Below, piece after piece: positions 21,127 to 29,427 of a stretch of 64,000 bases of DNA. Source of the DNA: Phycisphaerae bacterium (GTDB lineage Bacteria; Planctomycetota; Phycisphaerae; UBA1845); assembly GCA_028289375.1 (NCBI GenBank), contig JANQQK010000069.1, forward strand, positions 62,001 through 126,000, in the 5' to 3' direction. Within the stretch, counting starts at the first letter, position 1. Every line of letters starts with the position of its first letter. Both the position numbers and the translations under genes were made by a program. The notes beneath the pieces were generated by a model. It worked only from the letters and a program-made list of their open reading frames with translations, did not search any database and was not told the origin of the DNA.

Positions 21127-22640
21127 CTGAGCAGGATATCAATCCGGATTTGCGCCGGATGTTTCGACCGGGCGGATTCGCTCAGGAAACGATCGACTCG
21201 TCTGGCATCCGCTGGCAATACTCGCAGGAAATCCGGGGGTTGATTTGCTCACCGAAAGGTCCCAACTGGTTTGACTTATCATCGGATCAGCGCGCCACGT
21301 TCGTCAAGTCGAATGCCGTGCGCACGGTGTGGCGCATCATCTGCGATGATGACGATCTTCATGTCAAAGTATACAAAGGCCCAAGACATAGGAACAAAGC
21401 GGACGCCGAGGGTCACAGCACGCACATCAGCCGCATGATTGGTGTGCCAACGCTCATTGTGCGAGCGATTGGGCACGGAGCGACGTGCAGTTTCCTGATC
21501 ACCGAGACGATACCGAACGCGCACATGCTATCTGAAGCGTGGACGGATGCATCCGGGAATTGGAGGTCGCAGCGTGGACTGATTGAGGCTGTTGCACAAT
21601 TGGTCGGCGTCGCGAACCGCGTTGGGTTCATCCACGAAGACAACCACCCGGGCAACATTCTTATTGAACAAATCGGGAACCATCGATTCAAGGCGTATTA
21701 TGTCGACATTGCAAAGAAGGGCCATTCGACCAAGCCTCGAATCGACAAACGATGGGAGTCGCTTGCTCAGTTGACGCAATGGTTCCGCCTGCGTTCATCG
21801 CGTGTGCAGCGTTTGAGGTTTGTCAGGTGCTACGACGCAGCCACGCGATCACCGGAAAATGCTCCCATGATGGCATGGCAGGTTGCAAAGGGAGTTTACG
21901 TCAAGGCAAATCTCCACGCTGAAACGCTCTTTCGCAAGCGTGACAGCCGCATCTTCAAGACGAACACCTATTTCGCTCAGCGCGGAAATGCAATCGTTGT
22001 CCTTAAGACGCGCGACGTGCCCGATCTCGTGGAGCCAAGTGTCAGGATCGTTGAGGCGGATGAATGGGACTCGATGCTTCAGATCGAACAGCCGACGGGT
22101 GTGCGTATTGTTGCAGCTGACGTAAAGCCTGCCTCTGTCATCCGGGCCCCGCAAAACCGATCCACCGCCCACGCCCATTTCCACGCAGCCCACCGCTGCC
22201 TTAACCGTGACATTCCCACGCGTCGGCCCATCGCCCTCGTCTCGCAGGACAAGGCAATCCTTTGGCTCGACACCGCGCCCGATTCCACAACCGTCGAAGC
22301 TGCTCTCTGTCATGGGACACCCCGAGAACGAACCGCCGCCATCCGCAAGATCGCCCGCACGCTACGACGCATGTCCGACCGAGGCGTTGTCTGCACAGCC
22401 ATCACCAACGACACCTTCGGCCTCCCCACCGACAGCGACTTCGCGATCATCGAAACCCCGACCAACATCGAATTCCGCAACATCGACGCCAACCGCGACC
22501 GCCTACACAACGCCCGCGCCGCGTGGCGATTCTTCAGGCAATCCAATGCGATCACCCGCACCGACGCCATCCGCTTCATGACCGCATTCGCCCCCGCCGG
22601 GTGGAAACGAATGATCCTCCAAATGAGGAAGAACCCATGA
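21123..22640 (+). CDS. Kinase-like protein, possibly kinase plus pseudokinase
   Basis: The 505-residue protein has a protein-kinase-like core similar to LPS (Kdo/WaaP), aminoglycoside and ABC1 kinases. A Lys in HVKVYKG (Lys82) is the likely ATP-binding Lys, GFIHEDNHPGNIL (Asp173, Asn178) matches the catalytic loop, and YYVDI (Asp195) matches the metal-binding Asp. The C-terminal 250 residues repeat the pattern in degenerate form. RRPIALVS resembles a hinge and LRRMSDRGVVCTAITND resembles a catalytic loop without the catalytic Asp, suggesting a second, inactive lobe. The substrate is unknown. Both ends overlap neighbours by ATGA, so the three genes are made together. Confidence 0.6.
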   Translation: MTEQDINPDLRRMFRPGGFAQETIDSSGIRWQYSQEIRGLICSPKGPNWFDLSSDQRATFVKSNAVRTVWRIICDDDDLHVKVYKGPRHRNKADAEGHSTHISRMIGVPTLIVRAIGHGATCSFLITETIPNAHMLSEAWTDASGNWRSQRGLIEAVAQLVGVANRVGFIHEDNHPGNILIEQIGNHRFKAYYVDIAKKGHSTKPRIDKRWESLAQLTQWFRLRSSRVQRLRFVRCYDAATRSPENAPMMAWQVAKGVYVKANLHAETLFRKRDSRIFKTNTYFAQRGNAIVVLKTRDVPDLVEPSVRIVEADEWDSMLQIEQPTGVRIVAADVKPASVIRAPQNRSTAHAHFHAAHRCLNRDIPTRRPIALVSQDKAILWLDTAPDSTTVEAALCHGTPRERTAAIRKIARTLRRMSDRGVVCTAITNDTFGLPTDSDFAIIETPTNIEFRNIDANRDRLHNARAAWRFFRQSNAITRTDAIRFMTAFAPAGWKRMILQMRKNP

Positions 22641-23173
22641 CCCCGCTCGACCGCATCCAGCTCGAAATCGGCGACATCACGACCCAAAAGGTCGACGCCA
22701 TCGTCAACGCCGCCAACGAATCGCTTCTCGGCGGCGGCGGTGTTGACGGAGCCATCCACCGCGCCGCCGGCCCGGAACTCCTCGAAGCCTGTCGCCCACT
22801 GAATGGCTGCCGGACCGGTTGTGCCAAAATCACGCCCGGATTCAACCTGCCCGCGGCGCACGTGATCCACGCTGTCGGCCCCATCTACCGCGACGGCCAA
22901 TCCGGCGAACCCGAACTTCTCGCCGCCGCCTACCGCACCTGCCTCCAGATCGCAGCCGAGCACGCGCTCGAAACGGTCGCCTTCCCGGCCATCAGTTGCG
23001 GCGTCTACAGCTACCCCCTCGCCGATGCCGCACGCATCGCCCTGACCACGGCCACCGATTTTCTGCAAGATTCGGAAATGCCACGCCGCGTCACCTGGGT
23101 TCTGTTCAACAGCCAAACGCACGATGCGTTTGCAACAGCATTGAACGAATTGCGGCGAAACTGTGCCGATTGA
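22637..23173 (+). CDS. Macrodomain protein (ADP-ribosyl hydrolase family)
   Basis: The 178-residue protein is a single macrodomain of the MacroD/YmdB type. It has the D-A-I-V-N-A-A-N-E-S-L loop, the G-G-G-G-V-D-G-A-I-H phosphate loop and the FPAISCGVYSYPLADAA segment, all needed for ADP-ribose binding. Members remove ADP-ribose from proteins or deacetylate O-acetyl-ADP-ribose. The ATG at 22637 overlaps the kinase stop as ATGA; an in-frame extension back to 22262 only reads through the kinase gene. No DarT-type toxin or sirtuin is adjacent. Confidence 0.9.
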   Translation: MTPLDRIQLEIGDITTQKVDAIVNAANESLLGGGGVDGAIHRAAGPELLEACRPLNGCRTGCAKITPGFNLPAAHVIHAVGPIYRDGQSGEPELLAAAYRTCLQIAAEHALETVAFPAISCGVYSYPLADAARIALTTATDFLQDSEMPRRVTWVLFNSQTHDAFATALNELRRNCAD

Positions 23174-23198
23174 GTCACGGTGCATCTTCCATTCTCGC

Positions 23199-23227
23199 TT
23201 GACAGCCCATTTGGGCGTCCGTAACAA
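23199..23227 (+). promoter_or_regulatory. Probable promoter of the secreted subtilase
   Basis: A perfect -35 box TTGACA (23199-23204) is followed after 17 bases by TAACAA (23222-23227), a weak -10. The spacer contains the short palindrome GCCCATTTGGGC (23205-23216), which could be an operator. It lies about 100 bases before the start codon. Confidence 0.4.
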
Positions 23228-23325
23228 TCAAATGTGGTAGCAACCGTAGGACGCAAGGCGTACGCCCCAACCGACCTACCCAACATCCCGATCCGCCAGA
23301 TCCGCGGAATCGGGCAGGAATGACC

Positions 23326-26202
23326 ATGATGAACACCAAAGTCGCGCACGTTTCGCTTTCCCTGATCCTTGCACTCACACTGTCGGCCTCCAGACTACGG
23401 GCCGGCGACACGTACACGTTTCACTCGGGCGGTCAGGCCCACAGCATTGTCATGTCTGACACCGAGATGTTCGTTCGGACCGAACCAGGCAAGGCGACAA
23501 ACGTTCGACGTGCCATCACGGAATCGGACCCGCATTGCCGCGTCTCATCGATCCCGTGGACCGTCGGTTGCGACCATTACGCCATCGTCGAGATGCCCAA
23601 GGTCGACAAAGCCGCCCGCGTCGCCATGCGTGCCATGCCGGGCGTCGTCGAGGTCCGGCCGGTTTATCGATTCGATGACACCGAGTCGCCGATGCTCTCA
23701 AGCGGCAACGTTGTCGTGCAGTTGGACAAGGACATGACAGCCGCCGAGCGCACGCAATTCTTCAAGGACTACAAGGTCGCGCTTGTCGACACGCTGAGTC
23801 TGGAAGGCAACATTTACACCGTTCGCCCCACCAGCACGGGCATGGACGACGACGTGCGCTGTGCGTCGGCGATGTACCGCGACCATCGCACGGTCTTCGC
23901 ACACCCCGACTTCATCGTTGAAACGCGTCAGAAGCAAGTCTTCACCCAGCTTGAGGATGAGTTCTTCTCACGCCAATGGCACTTGAACAACACCGGTCAG
24001 GATCTTGCAAGCCCTGGCGCGGACATCAATGTCGAAGAGGCCTGGCGATTCACGTTCGGTGAGGACATTCTCTTTGGCATTTTCGATGACGCGGTGGATG
24101 TCGAGCATGAGGACCTTAGCCCGAACTACACCTTATTTGGCCACGACGCGTTTCTCGCCGAAGAAGGCCGACTCGCTCCGCTTCCGCGTAACTTCGATGA
24201 TCGTCACGGAACAGCCGTGATGGGTCTGGCTGGAGCGGACGCGAACACGGTCGGCGTGGTCGGGGCGGCTCCTGGCGCACGTTTCACGGCGTCGCGCGGA
24301 TTGAATGACCCGGTGTCACTCGGCCAGATTGCCAGTGTCTACACATTTGCCCGGCAACAGGAAGTTGACGTTCACATCAACAGTTGGGGCCTGCCATTCA
24401 CGCCCAATTCCCGAGCCGATGTCATCGTGACAGCCATTCGTGGCGCCTTCCGCGAGGGTCGTGACGGACTTGGCATGGTCGTTGTCTTTGCTGCCGGCAA
24501 TTTCTCGCGCGATCTCGGATTCGATGACGATCTGTCGACGCTGCCTGAGGTGATTGGCGTTGGTTCCAGCACAGGAAGCGACCGCCTTTCCAGCTTCAGC
24601 AATTTCGGCGTCTTCGTCGACGTGCTCGCTCCGGGAGGAGAGTTCGAACCACCGAATCTCGTGACGACCGACAATCGTGATGATGGCGGGTTCGTCGATC
24701 CCGGTTACAACACTGGCGGCAGTGGCACTGACACAGGCGATCCCGATCTGCCTGATGGGAATTACACGAATTCCTTCAACGGTACCTCCGCAGCCTGTCC
24801 TGTGGCTGCCGGCGTTGCAGCCATGGTGCTGAGTATCAATCCGTCGCTGACAGCCAGTCAGGTACGCGTTGTGCTTGAGCAGACCTGCGACAAGGTGGAT
24901 CCCGCCAATGCGGCGTATGGCGTCATTACAGAGCGCAGCCTGACGCATGCTTATGGTCGAGTAAACGCCGGTGCGGCCGTCGAGGCCGCCAGAGAGGCTA
25001 ACGAAAATGGCGGCTTCACATGGCCGGACCGTCTCTCGTCGCTCGGTATCAACGGGACGACGTTGACGTGGACCGTCGGCGATGACATTCGCGAACTGGA
25101 TACCGACAACAACGACGATACCCCACCCGAGGAAGCCGGAGAACTCACCGTCCGCACTTTGGTTCTGGAGAGTGCCCAGCCCTTTGATTCAGGCAATTTC
25201 TTCCGACCGGAAGATTTTGAGCGCTACGACATCGGCGAAGCGGTCACCGAGCAGATTTCGGTGGTGCAGGACGATGACAGCACGACATTCCGTTTGTCGA
25301 ATTCATCTGGTACGCGGTATTACGCACTCTTCCCAGCCAATACCATTGGTCGTTATGGCTTCGGCGTCTCCATCGACACCGATGGAAACGTGGACGGAAT
25401 CGGCGGGTTGAATGTCGGTGCAGGCGGAGTCCCCGTCGACAGCACCGAGCGGGCCCCACGCGTTTCGATCGATGTGTCACCTCTGGCTGGTCTCAGTCCG
25501 TTGACCGTCAACTTCCGCGGCAACGCCATCAGCAACAACAGTATCGACTCGATGATGTGGAATTTCGACGACGAGGGCGCAAACTCGATGTCACCAACGA
25601 CGAGCCACCGCTACATCGTCACCGGGCAATCGCAGCGTCGATTCTTCCCATCCTTCATGGTCACCGATGAGAACGGTAACTCGGGTATCCGGTCCGTGGC
25701 TGTTGATGTCACCGGCGACCAGGCTGGCGCCGCTCAGCTTGGCGACGTCAACATTCGCATCAGTCTGCCTGGGTCGATCGGGTCTGATGTCACACAAGGT
25801 GAGTCTCCGTTTACGGTCAATCTCTCAGTTGAAGGAACACCGGCAGACGGCATGGTTCAGGACATCCAGTGGGATCTCGGTGACGGAACCACTGCATCAA
25901 CGATTGCAGTGCCCCATACGTACATCAATGAAACGCGAACACCGCGCACGTTCCCGATTGGTGTGCAGATCACCACGCGGACAGCAACGGACCTCTTCCT
26001 GTCGCAAGCCGCCACGCGATTCATCACCGTCCTGCCAAACTCGACGCAACCACCGGCCGATGAAACGACCGACGATGGCACAGACAACGGCGGCGTCGAC
26101 GAGCCTCCCGCAACCGCGGACCCATGTGCCGCAGGCTTCAATGGCATGATGGCGTTCGCGGGCTTGCTGTGTCTTGGCTTCGTGCGCAAGCGGTTCCGCT
26201 GA
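23326..26202 (+). CDS. Secreted subtilisin-like protease (S8) with PKD-like domains
   Basis: This is a 958-residue exported protease with a signal peptide (residues 1 to about 26) and a propeptide to about residue 200. The S8 domain has Asp254, His294 (DDRHGTAVMG) and Ser488 (NGTSAACPVAAG). Two PKD-like beta domains follow (WNFDDEG and WDLGDGT signatures), then an acidic linker. The C-terminus is a Cys followed by a hydrophobic helix and RKRFR, resembling a membrane-sorting tail but not the VPEP type used by other proteins here. GGCAGGA lies seven bases before the ATG at 23326; ATGs at 23320 and 23329 are alternatives. It probably degrades external protein. Confidence 0.88.
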   Translation: MMNTKVAHVSLSLILALTLSASRLRAGDTYTFHSGGQAHSIVMSDTEMFVRTEPGKATNVRRAITESDPHCRVSSIPWTVGCDHYAIVEMPKVDKAARVAMRAMPGVVEVRPVYRFDDTESPMLSSGNVVVQLDKDMTAAERTQFFKDYKVALVDTLSLEGNIYTVRPTSTGMDDDVRCASAMYRDHRTVFAHPDFIVETRQKQVFTQLEDEFFSRQWHLNNTGQDLASPGADINVEEAWRFTFGEDILFGIFDDAVDVEHEDLSPNYTLFGHDAFLAEEGRLAPLPRNFDDRHGTAVMGLAGADANTVGVVGAAPGARFTASRGLNDPVSLGQIASVYTFARQQEVDVHINSWGLPFTPNSRADVIVTAIRGAFREGRDGLGMVVVFAAGNFSRDLGFDDDLSTLPEVIGVGSSTGSDRLSSFSNFGVFVDVLAPGGEFEPPNLVTTDNRDDGGFVDPGYNTGGSGTDTGDPDLPDGNYTNSFNGTSAACPVAAGVAAMVLSINPSLTASQVRVVLEQTCDKVDPANAAYGVITERSLTHAYGRVNAGAAVEAAREANENGGFTWPDRLSSLGINGTTLTWTVGDDIRELDTDNNDDTPPEEAGELTVRTLVLESAQPFDSGNFFRPEDFERYDIGEAVTEQISVVQDDDSTTFRLSNSSGTRYYALFPANTIGRYGFGVSIDTDGNVDGIGGLNVGAGGVPVDSTERAPRVSIDVSPLAGLSPLTVNFRGNAISNNSIDSMMWNFDDEGANSMSPTTSHRYIVTGQSQRRFFPSFMVTDENGNSGIRSVAVDVTGDQAGAAQLGDVNIRISLPGSIGSDVTQGESPFTVNLSVEGTPADGMVQDIQWDLGDGTTASTIAVPHTYINETRTPRTFPIGVQITTRTATDLFLSQAATRFITVLPNSTQPPADETTDDGTDNGGVDEPPATADPCAAGFNGMMAFAGLLCLGFVRKRFR

Positions 26203-26232
26203 TCTCGACCACGTTTCCGCCATCCGCCATAC

Positions 26233-26261
26233 TTGTGACCCCGCAAACCCTCCGATATGAT
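26233..26261 (+). promoter_or_regulatory. Promoter of the Clp-N protein gene
   Basis: TTGTGA (26233-26238) and TATGAT (26256-26261) are separated by 17 bases, with four and five matches to the sigma-70 boxes. The predicted start of transcription is about 45 bases before the ATG at 26314. This is one of the better promoter matches in the window. Confidence 0.5.
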
Positions 26262-26313
26262 CGGCTGGTAGAGAGAGTGAGCGCACGGAAACCCAACGTC
26301 GAAGTGACCAGCC

Positions 26314-26754
26314 ATGTACGAAAAGCTCAGCAAACGCGTTGAATCGGTCATCAAGCTCGCACGCGATATTGCTCGATCGGGAGATCAGGAATATCTCGGC
26401 ACCGAGCATGTTCTGCTGGCCATCCTGCGGGAAGGCACCGGCATCGGCGCGAAGATGATGCAGGCATTCAACGTTTCGGAAGGCAAACTCAACGCCGAAA
26501 TCGACAAGCTCGTCCGCAAGAACCTTGATGAAACGATGGTCTTCGGATCTCTGCCCGGATCGCCTCACCTTAAGAGCGTCGTCGCCACCGCCATCACACT
26601 CGCCCAGCAGTTGGAATCGAGCGAGGTGTGCACAGAGCACCTCCTGCTGGCCATGTTTGGAGAAAAGGGCAGTGTTGCCGAGACCGTGCTGCGCAACGTC
26701 GGCATGACCTACGACGCAGCGCGAGCCAAGGCGGTCGAGCTGACAGCCGCCTGA
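26314..26754 (+). CDS. Stand-alone Clp N-terminal domain protein
   Basis: The 146-residue protein consists of two Clp-N repeats and nothing else. The first has LARDIARSGDQEYLGTEHVL and the second has AITLAQQLESSEVCTEHLL, matching the N-domains of ClpC/ClpA chaperones. There is no AAA+ module and no frameshifted continuation downstream, because the stop is 13 bases from a convergent gene. A free N-domain could bind adaptors or arginine-phosphorylated substrates and modulate a ClpC encoded elsewhere. That role is inference. Confidence 0.85.
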   Translation: MYEKLSKRVESVIKLARDIARSGDQEYLGTEHVLLAILREGTGIGAKMMQAFNVSEGKLNAEIDKLVRKNLDETMVFGSLPGSPHLKSVVATAITLAQQLESSEVCTEHLLLAMFGEKGSVAETVLRNVGMTYDAARAKAVELTAA

Positions 26755-26767
26755 TCCCCAGACGAAA

Positions 26768-27865
26768 TCACTTCGACTTTTTCGCTTCGCGAATGTGACC
26801 GATCAGATCTGCCGCCAGGGATACGTCCCGTGGTCGAATGACGTAGTACTCTTCTTCGGCGTGATCGAACTCGCCCATCATGGCGTACGCCCGACCCATG
26901 AAATAGTGTCCACGAACGTCGCGGTGGTCGAGGCGAACCGCCTGCCGAGCCGACGCCAATGCCAGCGCTGGATTGCCCCGTGCAACATGCGTTCGGGCAA
27001 GAACGGCGAACGCTTCTGCCAGATACGGATCAACACCTGTCGCGCGTTCCGCCGTGGCTGAGGCGTCGTCGAGCATTCCCAGTTCGAGTTGGCACTCTGC
27101 AAGGTGGACCATTGACGCCACGCGCGTTTCGTCCAGCGTTAACGCCCGCTGCAGGGCGGTGACGGCGTCGCTGAACTGCTTCTCCTTGCGATGGGACACG
27201 CCGAGAAGGTGCCACGCTTCGGCATCGCGTTCGTCGAGTCGCAGGGCGTTCCGAAATGAGCGGACGGCATCGCCATGCTGACCCGCGGCTGCTTGAGCGC
27301 TACCCAGCGTCATCCACGCCGGTCGAGCATTCGGCTGCTGCTTGACAACCCGTTGGGCCGAGTTCATCGCACCGACAATATCGCCGGTTTGGAGCAAGGC
27401 GACTGCCAGATTCGCGTGCGCGGAGACGTAGTCCGGCTTGAGGCGGACGGCCTCCTTGAGTGCTGCGATCGCCCCACCTCGATCACCTTGCATCGCCAAC
27501 GCGGTCCCCAGCGCGCTGTGTGCTTCCGCAAGCGTCGGATTCAACTGAATCGCCTGACGAAATGCCGCAATGGCGGCCTTGAACTTCCCCTGCCCTGCCG
27601 CTGAAATCCCGTCCCGCACCAGCTCTGCTGCCTGGTCGGAGTCGACGGCCGTGACATGTCCGTCGGTGGATGCTGGGGGCGCGACGACGGCGGCCTCGTC
27701 CGACTCATCAGGACGGACAACCACTGGGGCTGGCGACGCGCTCTCTGTGGATGACACCGGTGTGGGCGACGTCTTTTCACACCCGCTCAACGACACGGCC
27801 ACGATCAGCCATCCTGCCGTCACGCCGTCTATTACACCCCTGCCGCACGTCCGATAGCCCATCAA
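26768..27865 (-). CDS. TPR-repeat lipoprotein
   Basis: The 365-residue protein has a lipoprotein signal with lipobox LSGC (lipidated Cys29) and then a Pro/Ser/Glu-rich linker. About seven tetratricopeptide repeats follow, with the usual A-x-x-x-L-G-x-x-x and P-x-x-A-x-A spacing (for example LNPTLAEAHSALGTALAMQGD and LKPDYVSAHANLAVALLQTGD region). It is probably anchored to a membrane facing the periplasm, as a scaffold. Residues after the repeats are short and basic (REAKKSK). It is divergent from the DUF1702 cluster, with 136 bases between. Confidence 0.85.
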   Translation of the reverse strand: MMGYRTCGRGVIDGVTAGWLIVAVSLSGCEKTSPTPVSSTESASPAPVVVRPDESDEAAVVAPPASTDGHVTAVDSDQAAELVRDGISAAGQGKFKAAIAAFRQAIQLNPTLAEAHSALGTALAMQGDRGGAIAALKEAVRLKPDYVSAHANLAVALLQTGDIVGAMNSAQRVVKQQPNARPAWMTLGSAQAAAGQHGDAVRSFRNALRLDERDAEAWHLLGVSHRKEKQFSDAVTALQRALTLDETRVASMVHLAECQLELGMLDDASATAERATGVDPYLAEAFAVLARTHVARGNPALALASARQAVRLDHRDVRGHYFMGRAYAMMGEFDHAEEEYYVIRPRDVSLAADLIGHIREAKKSK

Positions 27866-28001
27866 TTGCGCCTCCCAGGTCCTTTTCTGCCACTTTGTGA
27901 ACGATTTCGCACCCTATCGGGACAGAAATCGGCGTCAATGCTCGTAACCGACAGTGAGAAATGAATTCGTTACATGAAATCATCCAGACTTCGAGGCGTC
28001 C

Positions 28002-29159
28002 ATGGTCAGCAGGACCACCACACAATCTCTGCTCATCGCACGTTCGGGGTTTGGACACAGGATACCTGGCATGACGGTCGCCGTTTGCATTATCACTTTA
28101 TTGCTGCTGGGGCTCGCAGTGACGGGCCACTGGCGGGTGATGCTGCGGCCCTTCTGCATTCGCGAGCCTGCCATGACGGTCGACAGGCTCGGGTTCGTGG
28201 CGACGGATGATCGCGACATCGAGCGGATTCACGGTGTGTGTCACGCCTTCGCCGGCGGATTCAATCGCCGGGTCGCGTCGCAGTCGCCGGATGACTGGCG
28301 AGGCTTCGTCGACGACCTGCCCGAGTTGTATCGCCCGTTCGGCGAGGAAGGGGCAGCCATGGGGTTCCCGCTGCGGGCACTGTGGGGCTTCTCACCAACG
28401 GGATTCGAGTCCGCCGTCGTCGAGCCGCGATCGATGTACTGCTACCTGCATTACGTGGGCCTGGGGTTTTGGGCGGCGATGCGTCGCCAGCGTCCCAAGC
28501 GATTGGCCGACTGCGTGTCGCAGTTGGACCCGTTGCACGGGATGCTCTGCTGGGATGGATACGGATTCAAGTTCGGATTCTTCAACGACGACCGTCAGCA
28601 GGAGATCCTGACGCGATTCCGGGATCTGCCCGGTTACGCTGCCAATGTCGCCCATCAGGGTTACGGCCGATCACTTTGGTTCAGATTTATGGGTGAACAT
28701 GACCGCCTGTTTGACGCCGTACGTGCAACTGGTCCATTTGCGAACGATACCGCGTCAGGCGTTGGACTGGCGATGGCGTTCACGATGATCGACCGACTGG
28801 ACCGCATCATGGGTGTCCTTGAGGAGGCGCCGATTGCGTGGCGAGCGGACATCGCCCAGGGCATGACGTTTGCGTTCAAAGCACGACAGTTGGCGGCGCC
28901 TGAGGCGTTCGATCGCTGGATCGCCAACCAGCCAGCCGATCGCATCCGTTGCATCCACGACGCCCTCGACGCCTGCGACGCCATTGAAGCACGCATCCGT
29001 CGCGGCCAGGTACAAAACGCGTACGAATCGTGGCGAGCCGAGCTGAATGTCTGGCTCGCAGAGAATATCGAATTCCCGTTCGTTGCCCGCCGGCATGCCG
29101 AGGAAACGCTTCCGGCGGCACGACCTGAACCCGTTTTTCTACAAGGGGTCACGCAATGA
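28002..29159 (+). CDS. DUF1702 family protein (enediyne-cluster-associated)
   Basis: The 385-residue protein has an N-terminal membrane helix (about residues 25-43). A soluble region follows with the pattern of the DUF1702 family: GFAGG-like FAGGFN, EEGAAMGF, a Trp/Tyr-rich middle, and QGYGRSLWF. The family was first noted next to enediyne polyketide synthases; its reaction is unknown to me. Here it is the first gene of a tight cluster with an acyl carrier protein and two ketosynthases, and its stop overlaps the ACP start as ATGA. The ATG at 28002 has GAGG upstream; ATG 28071 is an alternative that would place the helix at the extreme N-terminus. Confidence 0.65.
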   Translation: MVSRTTTQSLLIARSGFGHRIPGMTVAVCIITLLLLGLAVTGHWRVMLRPFCIREPAMTVDRLGFVATDDRDIERIHGVCHAFAGGFNRRVASQSPDDWRGFVDDLPELYRPFGEEGAAMGFPLRALWGFSPTGFESAVVEPRSMYCYLHYVGLGFWAAMRRQRPKRLADCVSQLDPLHGMLCWDGYGFKFGFFNDDRQQEILTRFRDLPGYAANVAHQGYGRSLWFRFMGEHDRLFDAVRATGPFANDTASGVGLAMAFTMIDRLDRIMGVLEEAPIAWRADIAQGMTFAFKARQLAAPEAFDRWIANQPADRIRCIHDALDACDAIEARIRRGQVQNAYESWRAELNVWLAENIEFPFVARRHAEETLPAARPEPVFLQGVTQ

Positions 29160-29401
29160 CTTACGCCAATGCACGTTCTGAAGTCCTTGACTGGGTCGCT
29201 CAAACCCTCGGCTGCGAGCCGCACGAGGTTGACACGAGCAAAGCCCTTCCCGAGCTGGGCATCGACTCGCTTGACGCAGTGCATCTGATCGCGACGATCG
29301 AATCGCTGATTCAGAATGAACTGCCCGAAAACGTCATCCAGAGAATCACGTGTCTCAATGACATTCTCGACATGATGGGGCAACGCTTGGCCGCGGCATA
29401 A
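29156..29401 (+). CDS. Acyl carrier protein
   Basis: The 81-residue acidic helical protein has the 4'-phosphopantetheine attachment site L-G-I-D-S-L-D with Ser38. The length and spacing are normal for a type II ACP. It would carry the growing acyl chain for the two ketosynthases downstream. It is translationally coupled to the DUF1702 gene and is followed by a strong hairpin that includes its stop codon. It is unlikely to be the general fatty-acid ACP, which normally sits with fabD/fabF/fabG; that is an inference from context. Confidence 0.88.
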   Translation: MTYANARSEVLDWVAQTLGCEPHEVDTSKALPELGIDSLDAVHLIATIESLIQNELPENVIQRITCLNDILDMMGQRLAAA

Positions 29402-29413
29402 CACCGCGGCCAA
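29387..29413 (+). promoter_or_regulatory. Strong intercistronic stem-loop after the ACP gene
   Basis: TTGGCCGCGG (29387-29396) and CCGCGGCCAA (29404-29413) pair perfectly as a 10-bp GC-rich stem with a CATAACA loop. The ACP stop codon (29399-29401) sits in the loop. There is no T tract, so it is not a standard terminator. It could stop 3' decay and raise ACP levels over the ketosynthases. Confidence 0.5.
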
Positions 29414-29427
29414 AATGGGAGCACACG

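Noticed and set aside
20464..23173. Macrodomain plus kinase as a toxin-antitoxin or phage-defence unit
   Set aside because: There is no DarT-type ADP-ribosyltransferase, nuclease or other effector, and no mobile-element context. The possibility remains open but is not supported.
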